Assembly: GCA_001642005.1 (NCBI GenBank)
Contig: LWCA01000661.1
Location: 1 to 20,977 of the forward strand
Length of the DNA stretch: 20,977 nucleotides
From: Intoshia linei
Taxonomy: Eukaryota; Orthonectida; Rhopaluridae
Direction: 5' to 3'
Shown: in pieces, positions 1 through 9,887 of the stretch
Layout of the letters: each line of letters starts with the position of its first letter
Position numbering within the stretch: position 1 is the stretch's first letter
Notes under the pieces: generated by a model
The model's input: the letters and a program-made list of their open reading frames with translations, nothing else
Databases searched by the model: none
Told to the model about the DNA's origin: nothing
Translations under genes and position numbers: made by a program

Positions 1-194
1 TTAATAAAAATTAATAATAGTATGGATAATTACAATTATTTTTAATGTTATGTAAATTTTTGTAATTTATAATGTTGAATTTTTTAGGTCGAAAATAACA
101 CTAAAAAATTTAAATAGACAAACATTTATTAAAAAGACGAAAGTATTAATAGTTTTATCATAGAATCATGGCACATTTTATAATAACTATTTAT
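1..194 (-). other. 3' flank of AP-2 copy A
   Basis: AT-rich sequence downstream of the stop codon. On the minus strand an AATAAA hexamer lies at 125-130, about 65 nt past the stop, and is a plausible poly(A) signal. Such hexamers are frequent in DNA of this composition, so support is weak. Nothing else is seen. Confidence 0.35.
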
Positions 195-3100
195 TTACAT
201 TGATTTAGAAGGCGATGAACATAAAGGATTTTGATTATCAACGGGTGTACTGGAGTTGATTTCAGAGGTAGAATTTTCTTGGCATAAATCAGTGATTTCG
301 GCACAATATCGGTCAATAATGGATAAAACAGACATAATTGCCGGTGTTCCGTATCCATGTGTTAAACGGTCATAATCAGTGAAAATATTTTGTGGTGTTA
401 GACTAGAAGAGCAAATATTTGTTGATCCGTCTTGTTGATCTTGTTTAAAGATATTCATCATTTCTTGTAATAATTCTCTAATTAAAACTAATAATTATTT
501 CACTATATCGATACCTAGTATGAATACTTTTTGTTTTTAGTCTAATTTTTTCTTCAACAGTAGAGTATGGTTTAACATGATATTGAGCAAACATTTTGCA
601 AGGAAAAGCGGTATCATTTAAATAACTCCAATCTCGTGCAAATCTGATGGCTTCACCTAAAACCAATCAATTAACATCATAAACTTAATTAAGCGTTTAT
701 AAAAAGACTTGAAAACAAACCTTCGACAAGAGAAGTAAATAAAGTAACTGGAGCAGCTTTTCTACGACCCGCTGCGATAGATAATCCAATATTTTCCAGC
801 TCTTTTCTTAAAAATTTTCCACCGTTTTTCGATTTTGCTCTAAATTAGATTTAAAAATTTAACATTTCAAATAAATTTGCCCACAGGCACTCAAATATTA
901 ACGCTCATCATGTTTTATATATTGTATAATTGCGCCATGCATTAATATTTTAATTATTTTCCACATACTTGGAAATTTTCAAGTTTATTTGCTCATTGAA
1001 CCCAATTTAATGTAATTGTTGGTCAAATAAATTGTAAATATTTAAATTTTGTTTATACATTTTGTAGTTTGAACTAAATTTTGCATGATAAATACCTTCT
1101 TAAAACTCCACCAAGTAAAGATGCATTTAAACATTCTGGAGGGGAAAGTCTGCGTTGTATTTCACCAACGTTCACTTTATATTTTGAAGTTGAACTTAAT
1201 AATGACATGCGACCTGGAACTGTACAAAATGTATCATTTGGACTAGTTTTTTCGTTTAAAATTAAACAATGAGATTTTGTATTTTTCTTGGTCAAGGCTA
1301 TACATTTTAATTTAAAAATCATTAAAATTGAACAATTTTACCTCCATCTCGTTTCATATAAGGACAATTGTTTTTGATATGATCTTTTGGCATTCTAATA
1401 TTATCAAAATGCATCTATTAAATGTAAATTAGATTATAATAATTAGTGCATTAAAAGTTATATATTTAATATATAAATAAGAATAAAATCATCCGGAAAA
1501 TCAATTTAACTTGATAATGTAAGAATAAATACATAACCTGTGACATCCGGTCTAGTCCGCCAAATGGAGGCATGTTTTGCATTGGCATTGGGTATTGCGA
1601 CATTGAATTTGTAAAATTTACATTGTAATCATTACAATTTGGATTAAAACTATTTGATCCTACAGGGATTCGCCATTTATCATTATTTTTGAATTGCTCA
1701 TTCTTTGGTATACCAAGGGGGAAATTTGGTGGAATTTGTGAAAATTCATCTAAACATTATATTAAACATTTTAAGTGGGTTTGTGTAATCTTTTAAACAT
1801 TTCTCAGCAAAAATGGCCGTTTTAGAGAGTTAGAGAGTCGCTGGTGATCAGCTCACTGCAAAGTCGCAAATATTTTGAATTATAGTCAAAGTACATGTGG
1901 ACCCTTGGTTCATGTGTACATGTCAACGGCAGTTTTTTGGGTCTATAAAAAAAATTTATAATTAAATTATTCACAGGAATAAAATAAAGTGAAAAATTAT
2001 ATTTCCGCAATAATAGTAATTATTTCTAATTACGCCATCTAATTTAATATCTATTATTAAAAATTTACAATAATTTATAAAAAACGTAATAAATTTACAT
2101 TTACTTAGTAAAAAAATGAAATGAGCAATTGAGATTTTGTTTATGATAGTCAATAAAAATAGAGTATAGAGCAGAGGTTGGCAATCAATGACCCGCGGGC
2201 CAAAAGTGGCCTACAGAATAATTTTAGTGAACCTTAAAGTAAATATGTAAATTATTTTATAAATTATGACTAGAACCATTTTTCTTCAGTTAAAGGTGAA
2301 ATGTATCATGTGTAAATTTTTGAAAACGGGTCTCGTATAATTTATTGATATAAAAAGTTGCCACGAGACGAAAAAAATTGCCACCCCTCATATAGAACTT
2401 TATAGATAAAATTTTTATTAGCAAAATTTTTGGTTCATATATATTCGTTACAAAATAATAATTTCCGTTAACATGAAATTTTTACCGTTAAAATGAAATT
2501 TCCGTTATTATAAATTGAATTAATAAGGACTTAGACTGTATAATTACAATTTAAAAAGAATACTGAGCATAGTAAAATTTCATAAAAAAATACATCGGTA
2601 TGTATGTGAAACATACAATTATTATCTATTTATTGACAATTCAAAAAGCTTCTATTCAAATTTCAATTTCTGAATAAAAATTTGATTTTAGAAAATTACA
2701 AATAAAAAAGTTTGTTATTTTTAAATACATTTTTATATTTGTATAATAAAACCACCAATCTAGACCAAAATCAGGCATTCAAAATTTTTGTTAACAATAC
2801 AATGTAGAACCAATTCTAAGAAACGACCAACAATTTTTAATGTATTAATATAAAAATACATTTTATTATGAGTTTTAAAAGAAAAATTTAACTTAAAACT
2901 CTATGGATCCATTATTCCATTTAAACGTTTTCTAGACCCCTTAAATATTTATAAAGCATATTTTAAATATAGTGAATATTTAGTAGATTAACGCTTAGAT
3001 AATAATAAAAAGTCAATTTAGAAAAGGCTAATTTCGCAGGTTGAAACTTTGTTTTATAATTCTCACTAAAAAGGTTTATACTATACATTTAAAATTGGAA

Positions 3101-4463
3101 CAATATATGAGGTGTTTGTACTGATGTTGTACCAGATATGCTTGGATCAATATCCGGGTTTCAGGTAAAAATAAAAAAAAAAGTTGCTGGTGTTAAAGGG
3201 TAAATTTATCATTAATTTAAAGTAATTTTATATTTTTAATTATTATAAATAATTTTTTTAGATTGAAAAAATTTCAAATTTATTAAAAGTATGTAATATA
3301 ATACATTTATTTTAATCTGTTTTGAAACTTTTTATAAAACAAGAATTAACATGTAAGTAAAGTTAATATTTAAAATATAAAAAAAAATCGTTTGTTCGTA
3401 ATAAAGAGAAGAATTAGCGAGGTATAAAAGGTTGAGAACCACTGTTTTATAGTTTTTAATATAATTTAATATTTAACGAATTTAAATATTTTGGTTGACC
3501 AGGGCTTCAAATTCTCCTGGTAATTTCAGTTCTCTCCGTAAAGATGCAAATTTCTTGAACTGAAATTTGTGATAAAAATCTAACTAGACAAAACTGTATA
3601 TGATACATATTACAATAAGTGAATGATAAATTTGATAATAATAAATAAACAAACATTATATTTTAATCATAATATTGGTATTATCATGTTTTAGACCTAA
3701 GTATTAAAAACTATTTCGGGATCCTAGAAAATTAAACGGACTCTCAGGGTCCGCGGACGATTTAAACTCTTTCATTTTTCGTCGAAAATTAGACCAGAAT
3801 GCGGCATCATCGACATTGAAAAACTAAATCAAATTTGAATTAAATTATCCGTCTTAAACTAAAACTTAGACTAACTTAGTGAATCTTTTAGATAATGCGT
3901 CAAAATATACACAATATACAAAACATTTTAAATGTATCCATTCGAATAATTGATACATAACAATTTTAAATTTGTTATATTTAGCTGTGAGGTTAATCGT
4001 ACAATGTAAAACTAACTACAATGACAAAAAGGTCATATTTAATTTTTGTATCTACATGTAATTGCAAATAAAATTGAATTTTTAAAGTTGTTTGATTAAT
4101 TATTTGTAAAATAAATTATATAATCCATATAACGATAAAATTTGCAAAATTACTTTGATTATGACATAAATTTCTAGAAGAATTATTAAAATATTGTGGT
4201 ATTTCTAAATCAGGTTTAAATGCATTTCTAGAATGGATTGGATATCCAAAAGGAGAAGAATAATTTGAATTTTGTAAATTTGTTCCACTAAACCTTTCAA
4301 TAGATTCTGAATTTGCAAATTTATAATCTGAAAAATTGGCATATTGGTTTTTCAGGTATTTATTTGGAGGTTGGTAATTTCCACTTTCATCCTTACATTT
4401 TTTTGTAACATCATTCATATTACTAAATTTATCATTGTATATTTTTAATTTCAAAAATTGCAT
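195..4463 (-). CDS. AP-2 family transcription factor, copy A (7 exons, 446 aa)
   Basis: Sequence-specific nuclear transcription factor that binds GC-rich sites as a dimer. Exons by splice sites and homology: 4154-4463, 1538-1749, 1342-1414, 1096-1297, 721-839, 515-656, 195-477; they sum to 1341 nt, an exact multiple of three ending in TAA. All introns are GT/AG: 2404, 123, 44, 256, 64 and 37 nt. Recognised from hallmark AP-2 strings: CTVPGR (about residues 223-228), [21 protein letters not shown] (250-262), AKSKNGG (267-273), [19 protein letters not shown] (288-306) and HGYGTPAI in the C-terminal dimerisation region. The first 200 residues are Asn/Ser-rich and poorly conserved; I see no PPxY motif, which vertebrate AP-2 proteins carry in the activation domain. 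The start ATG (4461-4463) gives [10 protein letters not shown], resembling the usual AP-2 N-terminus; an in-frame ATG follows 15 codons later. Total length fits the family. It is paired with the tandem copy at 9888-13790. Family call is near certain; exon 1-2 joining is supported by phase only. Confidence 0.9.
1855..2540 (-). mobile_element. Inverted copy of the 6024-6510 repeat, interrupted by a MITE
   Basis: Reads in reverse orientation relative to the element at 6024-6510. Shared stretches include the region around 2034-2060 (GCCATCTAATTTAATATCTA) and the end near 2515-2531 (AATAAGGACTTAGA). Several CCGTTA pieces at 2465-2505 match the terminal region of the other copy. The left boundary is approximate because the outer end is eroded. 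I see no coding capacity. It lies within intron 1 of AP-2 copy A and is split by the hAT MITE at 2173-2390. Confidence 0.6.
2173..2390. mobile_element. hAT-type MITE (about 218 bp)
   Basis: The left end reads AGAGGTTGGCAAT and the reverse complement of the right end reads GAGGGGTGGCAAT. A duplicated 8-bp target flanks it (TATAGAGC at 2165-2172, TATAGAAC at 2391-2398). The left end continues into CCCGCGGGCC, typical of hAT termini. The uninterrupted target is visible in the related repeat at 6141-6160, which confirms the boundaries. It is non-autonomous: no ORF. Confidence 0.7.
3400..3444 (-). mobile_element. Terminal fragment of a hAT-type element
   Basis: Read on the minus strand from 3444, the sequence CAGTGGTTCTCAACC followed by TTTTATACC is a classic hAT (Charlie-like) terminal inverted repeat. 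I did not find the matching other end, so the left coordinate is arbitrary and the element is probably truncated or too diverged to delimit. Confidence 0.45.
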
Positions 4464-5455
4464 TTGAAATAGTCTATGAATGTGTTTATATTATAAATCA
4501 AACTTTTAAAAATATACACAAATGACACATTGTAAATTTTATAAATGTCAACTGGACAATGATTAAGTTATTTAGCCTTGGGCATAATTCATCATTTTTA
4601 TACGTATATTTTCAAAAAACTGAATTTTTTCAATTGGCCGAAAACGTTTAGACATTTTTATTACCAATTTTTAACGAAACCGTCAAAAAAACGAAAAAAT
4701 CGGTTCCAATTCAATAAAAAACACATAACTCACTTTATTAAAAAAAATGTGGTGATTTAATTATTGTCGACTATATCCAGCACATATTAGAAATTATACC
4801 TTAATTGTTTATATCTTTTCATCTTACCGTTTCAGGGTATTTTCAAATAAAACTAGCAATTTAAAATTTAATAATTGTGTATAAATTAATTTTGATAATT
4901 TAAAATGAAAAGTTTGTTGATTAATTCAAAGTTGTATTTACAAAATATTCTTATACTTGTATTCAGCCTCGGGAATAAGGTTAATCCGCCTCTAGGATGG
5001 ATACATTATTTCCAGCCTAAAGCTATTTTTAAATATGAGGCGTGGTTTCTTTCATAAATCATAATTAAGAAGAGATAATGATTTCTGATCCAATAAGATG
5101 TTAGTCGTTGAATAAAATACATGATATCAAATTTTGTCATATATATACATGTTTTAATCGTACGGTATAGTTATTACAATTGTTAAATTTGACACTTAAA
5201 TTTTGTTTATATGCATGTTAATTGTATGTTAATTTTTATACTTGAAGAATTTAATATCGTGCGCAACATACAATTATAAATTCTTCTATTATTCAAATTT
5301 GTATTGTAAATGACAATATATTTGTTTATTTTGTAATATATTTTGCTTTATATTCCTTTTATTTTTGTTGATCTAGTAAACAACGAGATAATTACTGAAA
5401 CGACTAATCTATAGAAATTACAGATAAATCAATAATTACCGTCAGATTAAAAGAA
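4464..5455 (-). promoter_or_regulatory. 5' flank / promoter region of AP-2 copy A, shared with copy B
   Basis: This stretch aligns along most of its length with 13791-14810 upstream of copy B, although neither contains an ORF. Conservation is highest at 4962-5100. The segment nearest the gene (about 4500-4900) is also well conserved and is likely the 5' UTR plus core promoter. No unambiguous TATA box was identified (TATACGTATA near 4600 is a candidate). The transcription start cannot be placed from sequence alone. Confidence 0.6.
4962..5100 (-). promoter_or_regulatory. Conserved non-coding core upstream of AP-2 copy A
   Basis: About 140 bp nearly identical to 14340-14477; the last 50 nt (5051-5100) match without a single difference, while flanking DNA has diverged. 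Motifs seen: GCCTCGGGA (8 of 9 to the AP-2 consensus SCCTSRGGS), AATTA homeodomain-type core, AGATAA (GATA-type) and CCAAT. An AP-2-like site upstream of an AP-2 gene would allow autoregulation; that is inference. Confidence 0.55.
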
Positions 5456-6023
5456 CAATTATCAATATTTCAATACCGGTAAAATATACCAAAAATTAAA
5501 TAATGCAACATGATAATAACTGTACTGTAGGTTATATTAATAATGAAAAAATTGATATACAAGTACAAATAAATGTAAATTATTATATTACATATCTTAA
5601 CTTATATAACGATTTTTTTTTGTCCGTTTGTCTGTGTGTTATCGTTTATTTATTTTAATAACAAAAACTTGTAGAATTTTAACAAACACAAATTCCAGGT
5701 CAGATTTTTCCGTGAAAGAAAGTAAGATATATTTTAATTTCAGAAACTTACATCTCACCAGTCAAAACCTTCAATTATCTTTTTTTTGAAAATCAAACGA
5801 TTCTTAAAATTAAAAAAATTATACACTCTGATATATATTTTAAAATCATGACATTCTCATAAATTTCAATTTCACAAGGTTATATTTTCAGAACCAAAAC
5901 TACAATTATACTTCATACAGTTATCTCCAGTTAACACACACATACATTTTTGATTCCACTAAAAAATTACCTTAAATTGACATTAAAATATTATTTCAAA
6001 ATACTGTATAAGACTTAGACTCT
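5456..6023. other. Intergenic spacer with dispersed repeat copy 1
   Basis: No gene seen. The middle, about 5595-5960, is the first copy of a dispersed element also found at 12014-12645 and 19816-20092. The remainder is AT-rich sequence with no supported feature. Confidence 0.5.
5595..5960 (+). repeat. Dispersed element, copy 1 (partial)
   Basis: Shares with 12014-12400 the opening ACTTATATAAC, a TGTGTGTTA(T)CG tract leading into a CGTTTATTT run, an ACTTACATCTCACCAGTCAAAA-like segment, and the closing GTTAACACACACA. It lacks the distal part seen at 12462-12645. Class unknown; non-coding. Confidence 0.5.
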
Positions 6024-6510
6024 AAGTCCTTATTAACGGAATTTTTGTTTGCGGAAATTTCATTTTAACGGAATTTTGAATTATTTATTTGTTCTTAACT
6101 AATTTGTATGAACCAAAAATTCCGTTAATACAAATTTTATCTATAAAGCTCTAGAATCTATTTTTAATGACTATCATAAATATAAACTAATTTCTTACTA
6201 ATTAAAAGTCAATTTATTACATTTTATATCAAATTTTTAATAGATATTAAATTAGATGGCGTAAACATTATTTTTAATGATAATTTTATTTTATTTTTGT
6301 AAATAATTTAAAATTTTTCAAGGACCCAAATAACTGCTGAAGACCCAGAAGTCCATATTGACCTCGTTGATAATGTTTGGTGTATATTACTTAATCATGT
6401 ATTATTCAAAAACTCATAATAACAAACAATATGACAATTTAATGGTTCTTATTTAAAAAAATTCAATATTAACGGAATTACGGAATTTTCATATCCGTTA
6501 ATAAGGACTT
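6024..6510. mobile_element. Inverted-repeat element (about 487 bp)
   Basis: Begins AAGTCCTTATTAACGGA and ends with its reverse complement, TCCGTTAATAAGGACTT, a 17-bp terminal inverted repeat. Internal sequence is AT-rich with further CGGAATTT pieces and no ORF. A diverged inverted copy lies at about 1855-2540. No clear target-site duplication is visible. Non-autonomous DNA transposon is the likeliest reading. Confidence 0.65.
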
Positions 6511-6670
6511 GAAATGTATCATGTAAATATGTTTAAATAAATTATAGAGATTAAATTAATTTGATATTTCAAAAAAATTTACAGGTAAAAATTTATGCGA
6601 TAAATTACCAATCCTAGTTATGATCAACTTAAAGAATTTCTAAGATGGGCATCGTTAATATTATAATGAT

Positions 6671-7500
6671 TAGTGATTGTGCCGAGAAAAAAATCGGGAC
6701 AAAATTCTCGAAATTTTTTCGATTTCCCGGGATTTCCCGTAAAAAATTGAGACATATCTGTATTTGATTTGTTTGCTATTACTATGAAAAAATGATTATA
6801 TTATAATATTTAAAATTTACCATTTCAAAAATACCATTTCAAGCCCTCATGGAAAAATTGACTTATTCTTTTCAAAAATCCGATTTTACGTTATCTTATG
6901 AAAAAAATCCACTTCATCAAACCACAAATAAAAAATCTAATTTTCTAGTCCTTAATGGAAAAATATCCTTTTTCCAATACTTTTTTTAAAAACCTCTTAT
7001 TTCAACCACAAATTACTAAAGCTTAAGGGAATTATCTTTTTTTTTCAATATTATTTTGAAAAATATTATGAGTTGTTACAAACTGGAACGCTATCATCAA
7101 AATTGTTAGAATTAAAGAAGCCCTTATGACCGTTCAACCTACGTCAACACAAAATGAAAGAAATTTTTAGTCTGCTTTTAATTTCGTTACAAAACGTAGA
7201 ACGCGTTTAAAAGACGAATCGATCAATATTATGTGTGTTTTAAAACGCTGTTTAAACAATCTAAAATAAATAAATTTTTTTCTAATTAAATTTGTAAATT
7301 TCAATCTAGATTTGTGTTATTTCATTAATTAAATTTCTTTTTGTTTCTATAATTAATTTAGGTCTAAATTTTTTAATGCTTTTATATTATATATGGATCA
7401 AAATTTTTTATTTTTTCTATGAAATTCCCGGGACCCGGGAAATTTAATTTTTAATTTCCCGGTTTTTAACTTTTGTCATTTCCCGGGATCTTCTTTTTTT
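6671..7500 (+). mobile_element. Decayed hAT element, copy 1
   Basis: Left end TAGTGATTGTG followed by repeated TTTCCCGGGA motifs (6723-6740); CCCGGGA motifs recur near the right side (7427-7490). The part from about 6791 to 7360 aligns with 17280-17920. The element carries only the 3' end of a transposase gene and is far shorter than an autonomous hAT element, so it is internally deleted. Confidence 0.6.
7075..7269 (+). pseudogene. hAT transposase C-terminal (dimerisation) fragment, broken
   Basis: Encodes VQPTSTQNERNF then, after an in-frame TAG (7168-7170), FVTKRRTRLKDESIN and the C-terminus, which is the conserved hAT C-terminal dimerisation domain. Compared with the copy at 17579-17791 it also has small indels upstream that break the frame. 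No catalytic region remains. Confidence 0.75.
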
Positions 7501-8090
7501 TGATGTAATTCTAAGATGAAATCGTATTACGATCATCGTAATTCCCTACTGGTTTTTTGGAATTTTAGATATGCTTCAAGGTCCAAATTATAACTCATAT
7601 CTTCTGTTATGCATTGCTTGAAATTAACTTATTGTTTCATCATTTGATATGGTTTTTTGAAAAGTAATATCTGTTTAAAAATTAATTGTTTTAATTTTTT
7701 TAATATTATGAATTTCATTTGTAATATCAGATTTATTTTTAATTAGATTAAATAATTTTATCGATTTTTATTATTAAATTTTTCTATATGAATCACGTTT
7801 AGCAATTTTTTTTGTTTTAATGAAATTTCAGATTTTTCTAGACATGGTCCAATTTTTTATTAAATTTTATTATCAAATGATTATGTCTTGTATGTTTTTA
7901 AGATTTTTTTTCTGTTTTGAATGAAATTTTAGTTCAAAAAATATTTTCTAAAAATCCCTACTGAAAATTTAGTTCAAAAAAAATCTTAAAAATTAATTTC
8001 GATAACCAATGTGATTCCCAAGGGTTATTTTAATTTTTATATAACGAACGATCGATTAAGCAATGTATAGAGTTCCTAAATTAAAAAAAA
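7501..8090. other. AT-rich spacer, nothing identified
   Basis: T-rich sequence with short local repeats such as AAATTTAGTTCAAAAAA-like segments near 7930-7980. I see no ORF, element boundary or known motif. Confidence 0.3.
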
Positions 8091-8099
8091 TTATAGGGA

Positions 8100-8200
8100 C
8101 CTACAATTTTCATTATATTAGGACTTACTGCTAGCTCTCCACGGCCCTGATCGGTAACCACTGGACTAGAGAAATATTGTAAAATTAGGCAAATTAGAGA
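8100..8200 (-). repeat. SINE/tRNA-like fragment with CGTGGAGAGC core
   Basis: On the minus strand this reads CCAGTGGTTACCGATCAGGG then CCGTGGAGAGC, resembling a tRNA-derived short interspersed element. The CGTGGAGAGC core recurs at 11795-11830 (minus) and 12839-12856 (plus), with a variant at 13340-13360. Family boundaries are unknown. Confidence 0.35.
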
Positions 8201-8263
8201 GAATACTGTAGTTTTACTTTTTGTAATTTTAGTTTCTTTATTTAGCGAACAGCTAAACTTCAT

Positions 8264-9887
8264 GTCGCGGGTAGCACTATTGACCAGTAGGATGCATTAT
8301 ATAAAATATAACCATTACACATGTACGCGTTTAGGTGAAAAAATAATGGGGATTTAAAATTGCTGAAGATTATTGATTATTCATGTTAAATAACTTAAAT
8401 AACACATCATTTCATAAAAAGTCGTAAATATTATTATAGTTATATTCTAGTATTTTCTATAATGTGGCTTCAGTGCAGTTAGTTATCTATTGATAAAAAA
8501 AAGAAACAAGTTGGATCAAAAGTCAAAAGTCACATAATCAAAAGAGGAGTCCTGCGTTTACAGATTACAAAAATGGTGTTTCAAATATAAAATCTTTAAA
8601 AAAACACCAAACTCAAAAATCACATTAATATATATGCATAAAAAAGTCTGTTAGGAATTACTATGGAAATATTTATTACAAATTATGTTGGGGCGTAGAA
8701 ATTTCGTAAAGATAAAAGTGGAGTATGACACTTAAAATGTTAGGGAACCTTGGTATACACAGTCTGACCTACCAAGATCCTCCATTTTCATCTGACTTTA
8801 ACCTCTTTTTTTCTGACTTTTTCAGTATTATTCCTGAGTTTGCCACTGCCTAATTATTTTTTTTTGGTTTAATTTTACAATTAATACTCTCTAAATATGA
8901 GAATTCAAGATTCCTTTTATAGCTATATGGAATAAATTGGAATACCCTTAGGATTACATAATATTTAATTAATAGTTTATTATAAAAATTAAATTGTAAA
9001 TTGTATAGAGTTAAATAAAAATTTCTAACTGTTTTTATTTACTGTTTAATAAACTTTAAATGGATGTAACGTTATAATTAGCGCTTCATATTACATAAAC
9101 CTCCAATAGATAACAAAGTTAAAGCATATGTCGATTTAAATAAACTTGTCTATTGTTTTTTACGATACCCCACTGTGTAGTAGAAATTTATAAGTTAAAA
9201 CAAATGTTCAAGAAATTTTTAATAATTATGTAGTTTATTATTACTATGAATATTTTTCTTGTAATTTTTATCATACATATTTGTTAAATAACCAAAAAAT
9301 TATAATAATGACATGCATTAAATTAGTAATAATATAAATATTTTTAAACGAAATTTGAGGCAGAAAATTTTGATTATTTCTTAAATTTTAGAGAATAGGG
9401 TGTCAAACTAAATTAACCGTAAAAGTATACAAATTGTTTAACTGTTGTAATAATATTACGATAATTGAAATGGTTTGAAATAAATGGCCATATTGATAGC
9501 CATATGTTAATTAATTAACTAATTGTTTTATTTTGAAACATACTCGATTATAACACATAAAAAATACGTTAAAAAAACACATTAAAATCTCAATGCTGTG
9601 ATTTAAAAAATAAATAATTAACATTTAAAGTTTATTTCATCTATAAAATGTTTCACTAGATTTTTATTTCCCCAGAGTATCAAAAGCAACCCATAATTTT
9701 CCAAGTTATAACTTGTTAATTACGACATATATCTATAATTTAAAATGCTAAAAGTAAAAATTTATTATCTATTAAAATTGAATGTTATATTTAAAATTTT
9801 AATTTTAATATTCTAATACATTTTTATGTATTATATTAATAAAATTATGGATATCAAGAATAATAACATTTAATAATAAACAAATAT
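8264..9887. other. Intergenic region downstream of AP-2 copy B
   Basis: No intact gene. Around 8524-8634 (plus strand) a short frame reads SPAFTDYKNGVSNIKSLKKH then QTQKSH, reminiscent of the N-terminal zinc-finger region of hAT-related (TTF/DUF4371) proteins but lacking the cysteines; probably a remnant. Minus-strand AATAAA hexamers at 9761-9766 and 9663-9668 could serve copy B. The remainder is featureless AT-rich DNA. Confidence 0.35.

Larger units (their letters stand above)
1750..4153 (-). other. Intron 1 of AP-2 copy A, transposon-filled
   Basis: A 2404-nt intron between the N-terminal exon and the rest of the gene, with no counterpart of matching sequence in copy B apart from the splice ends. 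It contains an inverted-repeat element in reverse orientation (about 1855-2540), a hAT MITE inside it (2173-2390), and one end of another hAT element (to 3444). The stretch 3445-4110 contains a perfect GTCCGCGGAC palindrome at 3749-3758 and otherwise AT-rich sequence in which I see no gene. Confidence 0.7.

Noticed and set aside
1081-1272. 63-codon ORF on the plus strand
   Set aside because: It is the antisense shadow of the AP-2 exon at 1096-1297, whose minus-strand frame is conserved in both gene copies.
1822-2153. Two 60-62 codon minus-strand ORFs in AP-2 copy A intron 1
   Set aside because: They lie inside the non-coding inverted-repeat element and have no counterpart frame in its other copy.
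4578-4760. 60-codon plus-strand ORF upstream of AP-2 copy A
   Set aside because: Lys/Phe/Asn-rich frame; the aligned sequence upstream of copy B does not keep it, so it is chance within the promoter region.
8081-8263. 60-codon minus-strand ORF
   Set aside because: It runs through the SINE-like fragment, has no splice or homology support, and such lengths occur by chance here.
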